The notes below the pieces were generated by a model. It worked only from the letters and a program-made list of their open reading frames with translations, searched no databases and had not been told where the DNA came from. The translations under genes and the position numbers were made by a program. Below are positions 16,617 to 25,669 of a stretch of 64,000 bases of DNA, piece after piece (the first letter of the stretch is position 1; each line of letters opens with the position of its first letter). Origin of the DNA: UBA2357 sp041916775 (GTDB lineage Bacteria; Pseudomonadota; Gammaproteobacteria; Burkholderiales; Rhodocyclaceae); the NCBI GenBank assembly GCA_041916775.1, contig JAYRYZ010000016.1, positions 52,984-116,983 on the forward strand, in the 5' to 3' direction.

Positions 16617-17915
16617 ATGAAATCCACTTTCGCAGCAAGCACTCTCGCAGCAACATCGATGTGGGTGGCGGCGCTGGTGTTCGCCAGCGGGGCCGGCCCC
16701 GTCCGGGCGCAAGCCACTCCCGAGCTGACGCTCGGCTCGAACCCTGAGCCCCTGATCGAACTCGCGCGCCAGCACAACCCGGGCTTTGCCGCCGCGCGTG
16801 CGGAGGCCTCTGCGGCCGAGGCCCGTGTGGGCTCGGCCGGCGCGCTGCCCGACCCGAGCTTCGAGGTCGAGCTGATGGACGCCACCAATACCATGAACGG
16901 CCGACCGGCTTCGCTGCTGCCCGGCCAGGTCGGCGAGACGCGCTACCGCATCACCCAGCCGCTGCCCGGCTGGGGCAAGCGTGCGCTGGCGGTGGAGGCG
17001 GCCGAGGCACAGGCAGGCCAGGCGCACGCAATGCGCGATGCGGCCTGGACCGAGCTTGCGGCGCGGGTCGAGACGCTGTGGTTGCGCCATTACGCGGCCG
17101 ACCGCGAGCGCCGCCTCAACCGCGAGGGGTTGGAACTGCTGCAGGCGCTCGAGACGCTCGGTCTCACCCGTTACGCGCTTGGCCTGGTGCCGCAGCAGGC
17201 GGTGTTGCGCCTGCAGCGCGAGGTCACCGCCCAGCGTCTCATGCTCGTCGACATCGAGCAGCGGCGCGCCGGGATCGTCGCGGGCCTGAACAGCCTGATC
17301 GGCCGGGCGCACGATGCGCCGCTCGCGACGCCCGCGGACCCGCCACCGCTGCCCGCAACGCTGAACGCGGCCGCGCTCTTCGAAGCACTCGCGGGCGCCA
17401 GCCCGGAGGTGACGGCCGCGACCCGCGGCATCGACGTCGCCCGCACCGAGCGCGAACGCACGTATCGGGAGCGCCTGCCCGACTTTGCGGTCGGTGTGCG
17501 CAACAACCGTCCTGACGAGGGCAAGGCCTCGTGGGACGTGATGTTCGAGGTGATGATCCCGCTGCAGCAGTCCAGCCGCCGCGCCAGGGAGCGGGAGGCC
17601 GAGCACATGCTGATCGCGGCCGAGGCGCGCCGCGAGGACGCTAGGGCGCGTGCCGCCGGCGAGCTGGGGTCCGCCTGGTCCATGTACGCGCAAGGCCGCG
17701 AGACCCTGCGCCTCATCGAACAGACGATGTTGCCGCAGGCCGAGGCCGCGCGGGACGCCAGCCGGGCCGCACTCGACGGCGGCAAGGCGGATTTCGACAG
17801 CGTGATCGAAGCGGAGCGCCAGCTCATCGAGATACGCCTCCAGCGTCTCAAGGTGGAACTCGACACGCGGTTGGCCCTGACCGAAATCAGGAAACTCACG
17901 GGGGATCTGCAGTGA
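16617..17915 (+). CDS. cusC: TolC/CusC-type outer-membrane efflux channel
   Basis: A 432-residue outer-membrane factor with a signal peptide (VAALVFASGAGPVRAQ). Two repeated OEP halves rich in Ala and coiled coil follow (ARAEASAAEARVGSAGALPDP; RLQREVTAQRLMLVDIEQR; EADFDSV-like DGGKADFDSVIEAERQLIEI). It provides the outer channel of a tripartite Cu/Ag pump. No acylated Cys is evident, unlike E. coli CusC. The stop overlaps the adaptor gene start by GTGA, consistent with coupling. The start ATG lacks a good Shine-Dalgarno but gives a normal signal peptide. Confidence 0.85.
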   Translation: MKSTFAASTLAATSMWVAALVFASGAGPVRAQATPELTLGSNPEPLIELARQHNPGFAAARAEASAAEARVGSAGALPDPSFEVELMDATNTMNGRPASLLPGQVGETRYRITQPLPGWGKRALAVEAAEAQAGQAHAMRDAAWTELAARVETLWLRHYAADRERRLNREGLELLQALETLGLTRYALGLVPQQAVLRLQREVTAQRLMLVDIEQRRAGIVAGLNSLIGRAHDAPLATPADPPPLPATLNAAALFEALAGASPEVTAATRGIDVARTERERTYRERLPDFAVGVRNNRPDEGKASWDVMFEVMIPLQQSSRRAREREAEHMLIAAEARREDARARAAGELGSAWSMYAQGRETLRLIEQTMLPQAEAARDASRAALDGGKADFDSVIEAERQLIEIRLQRLKVELDTRLALTEIRKLTGDLQ

Positions 17916-19462
17916 ATGCAGCGGTTCGAAAGACGGCCTTCGCGCTGAGTGTGGCGATGGCCGCAGGCGCCGGATACTGGGGGGCGCACCCGCAGGAGGC
18001 CGCGACGGCGGTGCTCCTGATCGGCGAGAGCCGGGCGCAGTCCAATGGTGCAGCGTCTGGCGGGGAACGCCGCATCCTCTACTACCGCAACCCGATGGGG
18101 CTGCCCGACACCTCTCCGGTGCCGAAGAAGGACTCGATGGGCATGGACTACGTTCCTGTCTATGCCGACGACAAACCCGACGACAGCGGCGTGGTGGCGG
18201 TCAGCCCGGCGCGCATCCAGACGCTGGGTGTCCGCACCGCCGAAGTGGCGCGCCAGGCCGTGGATGCCGCGGTGCGGGCCAGCGGCCGGGTCGAGATCGA
18301 CGAGCGCAGCCAGGTGGTGGTGGCGCCGCGCTTCGAGGGCTGGATCGAGCGCCTGCATGTGAATGCGGTCGGCGATGCGGTGAAGAAGGGCCAGCCGCTC
18401 TTCACCGCCTACAGCCCGGAGCTGCAGTCCGCCGGCGAGGAGTTGCGCATCGCCGAGCGCCTCGCCAGCCGGAGCGCCGGCGAGGACGCGGTCGCGGGCG
18501 AGTCCGCGCGTCGTCTCGTCGAGGCGGCACGCAGCCGCCTGCGCAACCTGGAGGTGGCCGGCCAGCACGGGCCGCGTCAGGTCTTCCATGCGCCGGCGGC
18601 CGGCGTGGTGCTGGAGAAGACCGCCATCCAAGGGGGGCGCTTCATGGCGGGCGAGGCGCTGTACCGCATCGCCGACCTGTCCAGGGTGTGGATCATCGCC
18701 GACATCTACGAGCAGGATCTCGCGCGGGTGCAGCCGGGCCAGACGGCCCAGGTCACGCTCGACGCCTGGCCGGACCGCAGCTTCACGGCGCGGGTGGGCT
18801 ATCTCTACCCGACGCTGGATGCCGCCACGCGCAGCACGCGGGTGCGACTCGAGATGGACAACCCGGAGGGCCTGTTCCGCCCCGGCATGTTCGCTCGGGT
18901 GTCCCTGGCGGGCGATGCCGTCCACAAGCTCGTCGTGCCTGCGTCGGCCGTCATCGACGACGGCGAACGCCGGGTGGTGCTGCTTGCGCTCGGCGAGGGG
19001 CGCTTCAAGCCCCAGCCGGTGCGTCTGGGCGAGCGTGGCCGCGAAGTGGTCGAGGTGCTGGAAGGCATCGCGGTGGGCGATCGGGTCGTGGTGTCCGCCA
19101 ACTTCCTGCTCGACTCGGAGAGCCAGCTCAAGGCGGCACTTGCCGGCCTGGTCGAGGCCGATCCGGAGGGCGGGGCAGGCGGGGATGTCGTCCGCTACGA
19201 GACCGAGGGCACGTTCGAGGGGCTGGATGCGCAGTCGGGCAGCGTCACGATGACCCACGACGAGATTCCGGCGTTGCGCTGGCCGGCAATGACGATGGAC
19301 TTCCTGATTGCCGATGTTGCGCTGCTGAAGGACATCCCGCAGGGTACGCCGGTGCGCTTCGTCTTCGAGGCCGGTGAGCCCGGCGAGTACATCATCACGG
19401 GCATCGAGCCGCTTGCAGGCGCTGCGGCCGCGCCGGGCGCCGGCGCTCATGAGGGGCACTGA
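17912..19462 (+). CDS. cusB: CusB-type RND adaptor with N-terminal metal-binding and C-terminal CusF-like domains
   Basis: A 516-residue membrane-fusion protein. After an N-terminal anchor/signal comes a heavy-metal-binding segment (YYRNPMGLPDTSP, KKDSMGMDYVPVY; Met and Tyr rich). Beta-barrel, lipoyl and alpha-hairpin modules follow (VVAPRFEGWIERLHVNAVGD; PAAGVVLEKTAIQGG). Residues about 425-500 form a CusF-like OB domain with the hallmark Trp-Met copper site in LRWPAMTMDFLI. E. coli keeps CusF as a separate chaperone, so here it is fused to the adaptor. It starts at GTG overlapping the cusC stop and is followed directly by the pump gene. Confidence 0.92.
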   Translation: MNAAVRKTAFALSVAMAAGAGYWGAHPQEAATAVLLIGESRAQSNGAASGGERRILYYRNPMGLPDTSPVPKKDSMGMDYVPVYADDKPDDSGVVAVSPARIQTLGVRTAEVARQAVDAAVRASGRVEIDERSQVVVAPRFEGWIERLHVNAVGDAVKKGQPLFTAYSPELQSAGEELRIAERLASRSAGEDAVAGESARRLVEAARSRLRNLEVAGQHGPRQVFHAPAAGVVLEKTAIQGGRFMAGEALYRIADLSRVWIIADIYEQDLARVQPGQTAQVTLDAWPDRSFTARVGYLYPTLDAATRSTRVRLEMDNPEGLFRPGMFARVSLAGDAVHKLVVPASAVIDDGERRVVLLALGEGRFKPQPVRLGERGREVVEVLEGIAVGDRVVVSANFLLDSESQLKAALAGLVEADPEGGAGGDVVRYETEGTFEGLDAQSGSVTMTHDEIPALRWPAMTMDFLIADVALLKDIPQGTPVRFVFEAGEPGEYIITGIEPLAGAAAAPGAGAHEGH

Positions 19463-19463
19463 G

Positions 19464-22400
19464 GTGCATGATCCCGTGACAGGCGCCGCCGGCCACCAGC
19501 CGACCGACGCGGCCCCGAAACCGGCAACGGGCGGCGTGCTCGATCGCGTCATCGACTGGTCGGTGCGCAACGTCTTCGTGGTGCTGCTCGCCACCCTGTT
19601 CCTCGTCGGCGGCGGGCTCTACGCAGTGCGGCATACGCCGCTCGATGCGCTGCCCGACCTCTCCGACGTGCAGGTCATCGTCTACACCGATTACCCCGGC
19701 CAGGCGCCGCAGGTGGTCGAGGACCAGGTCACCTATCCGCTCACCACCGCGATGCTGGCGGTGCCGCGGGCGAAGGTGGTGCGCGGCTTCTCGATGTTCG
19801 GCGCCTCGTACGTGTATGTGATCTTCGAGGATGGCACCGACATCTACTGGGCGCGCTCGCGCGTGCTGGAGTACCTGAGCTCGGCCGCCGGGCGCCTGCC
19901 GCAGGGCGTGGCGCCGCAGATCGGCCCCGACGCCACCGGCGTGGGCTGGGTGTACCAGTACGCGGTGCTCGGCAAGGACATGAGCCTCGCCGAGACGCGC
20001 AGCCTGCAGGATTGGTATGTGCGCTACCAGCTCACCAAGGCGCACGGCGTCTCGGAGGTGGCGAGCCTGGGCGGCTTCGTGCGCGAATACCAGGTCACCA
20101 TCGATCCGCTGCGGCTGGCCGGCTATGGCATCACCCTCGACCAGGTGACGCAGGCGATCCGCGCCTCCAACCGCGATGTCGGCGGCCGTGTGGTGGAGCT
20201 CGCCGAGCGGGAATACATGGTGCGCGGGCGCGGCTACCTTCAGGGCTCGGAGGACATCGCCGCGATCGTGCTGAAGACCGAACGCGGCACGCCGGTGCGG
20301 GTGGGGGATGTCGCGCGGGTGGAGCTGGTGCCTGCCGAGCGGCGTGGCATCGCCGAGCTCAACGGCGAGGGCGAGGTCGCCTCCGGCATCGTGATGGCGC
20401 GCTTCGGCCAGAATGCGCTCGACGTGATCGCCAACGTGAAGGCGAAGATCGCCGAGATCGCCCCGGGCCTGCCGGCAGGTGCGGAGATCGTGCCGGTCTA
20501 TGACCGCTCGGAGCTGATCGAGCGCGCGATCGGCAACCTGAAGTGGACGCTGCTCGAGGAGAGCCTGATCGTCGCCGCGGTGTGCGTGGTCTTCCTCCTC
20601 CATGTGCGCAGCGCGCTGGTGGCGATCATCACGCTGCCGCTCGGCATCCTGTTCGCCTTCATCGCCATGAAGTCGCTCGGCCTGGGCTCCAACATCATGA
20701 GCCTGGGCGGTATCGCGATCGCGATCGGGGCGATGGTGGACGCCGGGATCGTGATGATAGAGAACGCCCACAAGCGCCTCGAGCACCTGCCTGCCGATGC
20801 GCCACAGGCGCAGCGCGCCGCCGTGCTGGTGCAGGCCTGCAAGGAGGTCGGTCCGGCGCTGTTCTTCTCCTTGCTGATCATCACCGTGTCCTTCCTGCCG
20901 GTGTTCGTGCTCGAAGGGCAGGAGGGGCGGCTGTTCTCGCCGCTCGCCTACACCAAGACCTTCGCGATGGCCGGCGCCGCGATGCTGTCGGTGACGGTGG
21001 TGCCGGTGCTGATGCTGTTCTTCGTGCGCGGACGCATCCTGCCCGAGCAGCGCAACCCGGTGAACCGCTTCCTGATCTGGATATATCGCCCGGTCATCCG
21101 TGGCGTGCTGCGCTTCAAGGCCGTCACGCTGCTGCTGACCTTGCTGGTGATGGCCGCCACCATCGTGCCGGCGCGCCAGATCGGCTCGGAGTTCATGCCC
21201 ACCCTGAACGAAGGCACGCTCTTCTACATGCCGGCGGCGCTGCCCGGCATGTCGGTGACGGAAGCCGGGCGCCTGCTCGCCACCACCAACCGCATCATCA
21301 AGACCTTCCCGGAGGTGGAGTCGGTCTACGGCAAGGCCGGCCGCGCCAACACCGCAACCGACCCGGCGCCGCTCGAGATGTTCGAGACCGTGATCAACCT
21401 GAAGCCGCAGGATCAGTGGCGCCCCGGCGTGACCACCGACACGCTGATCGCGGAGATGGATGCCGCGCTGCGCTTTCCCGGCCTTGCCAATTCGTGGACC
21501 ATGCCGATCAAGGCGCGCATCGACATGCTCAGCACCGGGATCCGCACGCCGGTGGGGGTGAAGGTGTTCGGCAAGGACCTCGCGACGCTGGAACAGGTGG
21601 CGCAGGCGGTGGAGGCTGCGGTGCGCAAGGTGCCGGGCGCGAGCAGCGCCTATGCCGAGCGTGTCGCCGGCGGCTATTACGTCGACATCCTGCCGCGCCG
21701 CGATCAGCTCGCGCGCTACGGGCTCACCATCGACATGCTGCAGGAGGTGATCGCCACCGCGCTCGGCGGCGAGATGGTGACCACCACGGTGGAAGGCCTC
21801 GAGCGCTACGGCGTGTCGGTGCGCTATGCACGCAGCCTGCGCGACGACCCCGCGCGGCTGGCCTCCGACGTGTTCGTGCCGACCATGAACGGCCCCATCC
21901 CGCTCGGCCAGGTCGCGGAGGTCAGGCTCGCACGCGGCGCACCCGGCATCCGCACCGAGAACGCACTGCTCGCCGCCTATGTGTACGTGGATACCCGCGA
22001 GCCGGACCTGGGCGCCTTCGTCGAGCGCGCACAACGGGCGGTGGCCGACGAGGTCGTGTTCCCGCAGGGATACTACGCCACCTGGAGCGGTCAGTTCGAG
22101 AACATGGAGCGCGCCAAGGACAAGATGAAGCTCGTCGTGCCGGTGACGCTGGCGCTGATCTTCGTGCTGCTGTACCTCAACTTCCGCGCCCTCGGCGAGA
22201 CCCTCATCGTGATGTTGTCGGTGCCGTTCGCGCTGGTCGGCGGGGTGTGGCTGATGTGGTGGCTGGACTACCAGATGAGCGTGGCGGTCGCGGTGGGCTT
22301 CATCGCGCTGGCCGGCGTCGCGGCGGAGACGGGCGTGATCATGCTGATCTACCTTGAGCAGGCCTGGAAGGAGGCGTGCGCGCGCTGCCGCGCGGAAGGT

Positions 22401-22709
22401 CGCGAGGCCGGTGTTGCCGAGCTCTACCAGGCCATCATGGAGGGCGCCGCCGGGCGTGTGCGGCCGAAGATGATGACCGTCATCACCGTCATGGCGGGGC
22501 TGCTGCCGATCATGTGGAGCACCGGCACCGGCAGCGAGGTGATGAGCCGCATCGCGGCGCCGATGATTGGCGGCATGGTGTCGTCTACCGTGCTGACGCT
22601 GGCGGTGATCCCGGTGTTGTATGCTCTGGTGAAGCAGTGGGAGTTGCGCCGCGGCGCTCGGCCGACGGCCGTGCCCCACGCCGCGTCCTCCGTCGCAACA
22701 CGCGAATGA
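19464..22709 (+). CDS. cusA: CusA-type heavy-metal RND efflux pump
   Basis: About 1081 residues of an HME-RND proton antiporter with 12 membrane helices and two large periplasmic loops. The three methionines of the CusA metal site are conserved by context: YMPAALPGMS, PLEMFETV and RIDMLSTGIRTP, so Cu(I)/Ag(I) are the likely substrates. The proton-relay helix carries GGIAIAIGAMVDAGIVMIENAHKR. GTG at 19464 is preferred because GAGGGG lies 8 bases upstream and the adaptor stop is 1 bp before; ATG 19449 is an alternative. The stop overlaps the next gene start (ATGA). Confidence 0.95.
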   Translation: MHDPVTGAAGHQPTDAAPKPATGGVLDRVIDWSVRNVFVVLLATLFLVGGGLYAVRHTPLDALPDLSDVQVIVYTDYPGQAPQVVEDQVTYPLTTAMLAVPRAKVVRGFSMFGASYVYVIFEDGTDIYWARSRVLEYLSSAAGRLPQGVAPQIGPDATGVGWVYQYAVLGKDMSLAETRSLQDWYVRYQLTKAHGVSEVASLGGFVREYQVTIDPLRLAGYGITLDQVTQAIRASNRDVGGRVVELAEREYMVRGRGYLQGSEDIAAIVLKTERGTPVRVGDVARVELVPAERRGIAELNGEGEVASGIVMARFGQNALDVIANVKAKIAEIAPGLPAGAEIVPVYDRSELIERAIGNLKWTLLEESLIVAAVCVVFLLHVRSALVAIITLPLGILFAFIAMKSLGLGSNIMSLGGIAIAIGAMVDAGIVMIENAHKRLEHLPADAPQAQRAAVLVQACKEVGPALFFSLLIITVSFLPVFVLEGQEGRLFSPLAYTKTFAMAGAAMLSVTVVPVLMLFFVRGRILPEQRNPVNRFLIWIYRPVIRGVLRFKAVTLLLTLLVMAATIVPARQIGSEFMPTLNEGTLFYMPAALPGMSVTEAGRLLATTNRIIKTFPEVESVYGKAGRANTATDPAPLEMFETVINLKPQDQWRPGVTTDTLIAEMDAALRFPGLANSWTMPIKARIDMLSTGIRTPVGVKVFGKDLATLEQVAQAVEAAVRKVPGASSAYAERVAGGYYVDILPRRDQLARYGLTIDMLQEVIATALGGEMVTTTVEGLERYGVSVRYARSLRDDPARLASDVFVPTMNGPIPLGQVAEVRLARGAPGIRTENALLAAYVYVDTREPDLGAFVERAQRAVADEVVFPQGYYATWSGQFENMERAKDKMKLVVPVTLALIFVLLYLNFRALGETLIVMLSVPFALVGGVWLMWWLDYQMSVAVAVGFIALAGVAAETGVIMLIYLEQAWKEACARCRAEGREAGVAELYQAIMEGAAGRVRPKMMTVITVMAGLLPIMWSTGTGSEVMSRIAAPMIGGMVSSTVLTLAVIPVLYALVKQWELRRGARPTAVPHAASSVATRE

Positions 22710-23713
22710 ACCCGAACATGCACGCCGAGAATCCATCCGCCGGGGCCCACGACCACATCTTCGATAGCGGCAATGCGCTGGCCGAGCGCAGCACCTGGGT
22801 GGTGATGTGGATCACCGCGATGGCGATGGTGGTCGAGATCGCCGCGGGCTGGTGGTTCAACTCCATGGCGCTGCTCGCCGACGGCTGGCACATGAGCTCG
22901 CACGCCTTCGCGATCGGCCTGTCCGCGCTGGCCTATGGCGCGGCGCGGCGCTACGCGAAGGACCCACGCTTCGCCTTCGGTACCTGGAAGATCGAGATCC
23001 TGGGCGGCTTCGCCAGCGCCCTCTTTCTGCTCGGCGTCGCGGCGATGATGGTCGTCGGCTCGATCGAACGTCTCGTCTCGCCCCAGCCCATCCACTACCG
23101 TGAAGCGATCGTGGTCGCCACCCTGGGCCTGGCGGTCAACCTCGTGTGCGCGCTCATCCTCGGCAAGGCGCACCATCACGGCCATGGTCACCACGATCAC
23201 CACGGTCACGACCATGCCGGGCACGGGCACGAACACCATCATCACGACCTCAACCTCAGGTCCGCCTACCTTCACGTCATCGCCGATGCGGCCACCTCGG
23301 TGCTCGCCATCGTGGCGCTCGTCGGCGGCTGGATGTACGGCTGGGCCTGGCTGGATCCGGCCATGGGCATCGTCGGCGCGGTGCTGATCGCCATCTGGGC
23401 CAAGGGCTTGCTCTTCGACACCGGCACGGTGTTGCTCGACCGCGAGATGGATCATCCGGTCGTTGCCGAGATTCGCGAGGTGGTGGAGTCCGGTGCACAA
23501 CGTGGCGACACCCGCATCACCGACCTGCACGTCTGGCGCGTCGGCAAGAATGCTTACGCATGCGCGATCGCGGTGGTGACCACCGACTCCGCGCTCACCC
23601 CCGACGCAGTGCGTGCCCGCCTGGCGGTGCATGAGGAGGTCGTGCACTCCACGATCGAGATCCATCACCCCTGGCCCAGCACGCCCAGCGTGAAGCCCGC
23701 CAGCACCAGGTAG
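22706..23713 (+). CDS. Cation diffusion facilitator metal exporter (DmeF/CzcD-like)
   Basis: A 335-residue CDF protein with six membrane helices. Helix II has the metal site LLADGWHMSSHA and helix V its partner HVIADAATSVLAI. Between helices IV and V is a cytoplasmic loop extremely rich in His (about residues 154-178, with HHHGHGHHDHHGHDH). DmeF-group proteins export divalent metals such as Co/Ni/Zn; HxxxH in helix II differs from the HxxxD of Zn-type CDFs and supports the DmeF group. It is translationally coupled to cusA. Its 3' end overlaps the convergent YqaA-like gene by 49 bp. Confidence 0.88.
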   Translation: MNPNMHAENPSAGAHDHIFDSGNALAERSTWVVMWITAMAMVVEIAAGWWFNSMALLADGWHMSSHAFAIGLSALAYGAARRYAKDPRFAFGTWKIEILGGFASALFLLGVAAMMVVGSIERLVSPQPIHYREAIVVATLGLAVNLVCALILGKAHHHGHGHHDHHGHDHAGHGHEHHHHDLNLRSAYLHVIADAATSVLAIVALVGGWMYGWAWLDPAMGIVGAVLIAIWAKGLLFDTGTVLLDREMDHPVVAEIREVVESGAQRGDTRITDLHVWRVGKNAYACAIAVVTTDSALTPDAVRARLAVHEEVVHSTIEIHHPWPSTPSVKPASTR

Positions 23714-24114
23714 CGCCCCGCCTTGGCGATGGTGACGATCAGCACGAAGCTCCACAGCGGCTCGCGCATCACACCGGCGACGACGGTGAGCGGATCGCCG
23801 ATCACCGGCACCCAACTCAGCAGCAGCGACCAGCGGCCGTAGCGGTGGTAGTGGGCCTGTGCCTTGCCGAGTTGCGCGGCCGGGACGGGGAACCAGCGCC
23901 GCCCGCGCCAGCGCTCGAGATAGCGCCCGAGCCCCCAATTCACCACCGAACCCAGCACGTTGCCGAAGGTGGCGACGACGAGCAGCGCCCAGGCCGGATG
24001 CGCGCCGTTGAGCAGCAGGCCGGCGAGCACCGCCTCGGACTGCAGCGGCAGCAGCGTCGCCGCGCCGAAGGCGCTGAGGAAGAGGGCGGGATAGGCCAGG
24101 GCATCCAGCGGCAT
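23665..24114 (-). CDS. YqaA family (SNARE-associated/DedA-like) membrane protein
   Basis: A 149-residue integral membrane protein: LFLSAFGAATLLPLQSEAVLAG, VATFGNVLGSVVNWGLGRYLE, then WSLLLSWVPVIGDPLTVVAG and IAKAGRYLVLAG, the characteristic YqaA/DedA re-entrant-loop motif. Family members are small inner-membrane proteins linked in some species to lipid flipping and membrane homeostasis. It is transcribed away from the ATP-grasp-like gene's end by 55 bp and is convergent with the CDF gene, which it overlaps at the 3' end. Its presence inside a metal island may be positional only. Confidence 0.82.
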   Translation of the reverse strand: MPLDALAYPALFLSAFGAATLLPLQSEAVLAGLLLNGAHPAWALLVVATFGNVLGSVVNWGLGRYLERWRGRRWFPVPAAQLGKAQAHYHRYGRWSLLLSWVPVIGDPLTVVAGVMREPLWSFVLIVTIAKAGRYLVLAGFTLGVLGQG

Positions 24115-24169
24115 GTGATCCTTGAAGACGGGGCAGAGCGGCGGGCCGCCTTGCCGAGTGCAAGTCGAG

Positions 24170-25489
24170 CTACCAGGGGCGCCCCTTGGCTCCCGCCACG
24201 AACACCGGTGCGAAGCCGCCGCCGGGCGTGCGGAAGTTGGTTGTCTGGCCCCTGTAGAGGCGCGCAGCGACGAGCCGGAGGGTGCCGGCGTAGGCATAGG
24301 CACGCACGTCCAGCTTCAGGTCGCTGCGCTGCCCGTCGACCGCCACCCGTCGCTCCGAAGGTGTCGCAATGCGTTGCGCGACGTAGCCACCGGCGAGGAT
24401 CTCCTGCCAGACGCGTTGCGTGAGCTTGTCGCCGCGATACGTCGCGCGGCTGCCGAAACCGGCGAATGGCTTGAAGAAGAGGGTGCGCCGCGCCGCCCAC
24501 AGCGCCTCGGCGCGTTCGGGGGTGACCTCGGTCGTGTGCGGGATGCCTGCGACGAGGCGGTCGATGCCGGGCTGCGGAACACCGAGTCCGGCCAGCTGCG
24601 CCGCGTCGCTCAACACCGCGAGATTGCGCTTGTCCGCGTAGAGCGCATGGGCACGCGGGTGCGGGGTCATCACCACCGCCCCTGCTTCATGGGCGGCGCG
24701 CAAGTGCGCCAACGCGGGTGCCTGCAGGGTGAAATCGGTCAGGCGGTTGTAGACCAGATCGACCGGACCATGCGCGTGCATCAGCCGGCCGGAATCGAGC
24801 GACAGCGCGTCAGGATCGCAGATCACGGCCTCGAGGCCGGCACTGCGGAAGAGTTGGCGAAAGAGCAGGAACTCCGGATAGAGGTACTGCGTTTCGGGTT
24901 GTTCGTCGACGATGGCCACACGGGCGGGCCGGCCGCTGCGCCCCGCGCGTGCCCACTCGGCCAGGAAGTCGTCCAGCCAGCGCTGCTCCAGCTCATCCAG
25001 CGCCGCCGTCGGCTGAAGAAAGGGCTGGATGGCCTCGCAGCAGGCGGTCTGTGCGCGTGCGAGTGCGGCGTTGAGCAGCGCGCCGCCGGCGTTGGTGTTG
25101 ATCTCGATGAGCTGCGGGCCTGCCTCGCCCAGATGGAAGTCGTAGCCCATGAACACCGACTGTGCCCCATGATCGACCCGCGCGATGGCCGGCGCGCGCT
25201 CGAGCGCGAGCGCCCGATAGGCGGGCAATGCGACGACCGTCTCGATCGCGGCGACGATGTCCGCCATTGCCTGCAGGGTTCCGGGCGCGATGAACACGGC
25301 CGTCGCGGAAAAGAGGTGCGGCCGGCTGCGGCCGATCTCGGCGGCGAGGCCGTGCAGGCTCGGCTCGGCCTCCAGTTGTTGGCGCAGGCGCTCCGCATCG
25401 AGGCTGCGGCAGTCGCAGCCGCGGTTGATCGCCTCGGCGATGCCGTTTGCGTCGTGCTGCCGGGTGAAGCTGAAATCGTCTGCGTCCAT
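24170..25489 (-). CDS. ATP-grasp-like protein of unknown substrate
   Basis: A 439-residue soluble protein with no signal peptide. Motifs resembling ATP-grasp ligases appear in permuted order: a metal/nucleotide segment MGYDFHLGE...LIEINTNAGG near residues 115-135, and a later FFKPFAGFGSRATYRGDK lysine/glycine-rich loop followed by GGYVAQ and DLKLDVRAYAYAG. An N-terminal Cys pair (GCDCRS) is notable. I do not recognise a named family and the substrate is unknown. ATG 25489 has AAGGA 4-8 bases upstream. It lies 55 bp upstream of the YqaA-like gene on the same strand, so they may be one unit. It is divergent from the arsenic operon. Confidence 0.55.
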   Translation of the reverse strand: MDADDFSFTRQHDANGIAEAINRGCDCRSLDAERLRQQLEAEPSLHGLAAEIGRSRPHLFSATAVFIAPGTLQAMADIVAAIETVVALPAYRALALERAPAIARVDHGAQSVFMGYDFHLGEAGPQLIEINTNAGGALLNAALARAQTACCEAIQPFLQPTAALDELEQRWLDDFLAEWARAGRSGRPARVAIVDEQPETQYLYPEFLLFRQLFRSAGLEAVICDPDALSLDSGRLMHAHGPVDLVYNRLTDFTLQAPALAHLRAAHEAGAVVMTPHPRAHALYADKRNLAVLSDAAQLAGLGVPQPGIDRLVAGIPHTTEVTPERAEALWAARRTLFFKPFAGFGSRATYRGDKLTQRVWQEILAGGYVAQRIATPSERRVAVDGQRSDLKLDVRAYAYAGTLRLVAARLYRGQTTNFRTPGGGFAPVFVAGAKGRPW

Positions 25490-25625
25490 GTTCCTTCTCG
25501 CATCATCATCCCGCATCGGCCGATTGCGCTGCCGGCGGCGTGGTCGGCAGGCGCCACCCGGAATACTGCCTTGCGGTGACCTCCGCTTGTCACGAGATCT
25601 TCACTTTTTCTTCATCTTGGCTCAC

Positions 25626-25659
25626 TATAATTCAAGACTTCTAAAAATATCGCGATATT
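25626..25659 (+). promoter_or_regulatory. ars operon promoter -10 and palindromic operator
   Basis: A perfect TATAAT (25626-25631) is followed by the 14-bp perfect palindrome AATATCGCGATATT (25646-25659), placed just after the expected transcription start and before GGAG and the ATG at 25670. No strong -35 is seen (ACTTTT at 17-bp spacing). The position suits repression; ArsR encoded in the operon is the likely ligand, which is inference. Confidence 0.65.
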
Positions 25660-25669
25660 GGAGCAAGAC

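Noticed and set aside
19395..22736. 1113-residue antisense open frame opposite cusA
   Set aside because: The composition is dominated by His, Arg, Gln and Asp repeats from reverse reading of an RND pump. No start signal or domain is seen.
23277..23498. Possible simple repeat or CRISPR-like pattern near the CDF His-rich region (23160-23250)
   Set aside because: The CAC/CAT repetition is coding sequence for the His-rich loop; spacing is irregular and there are no spacers.
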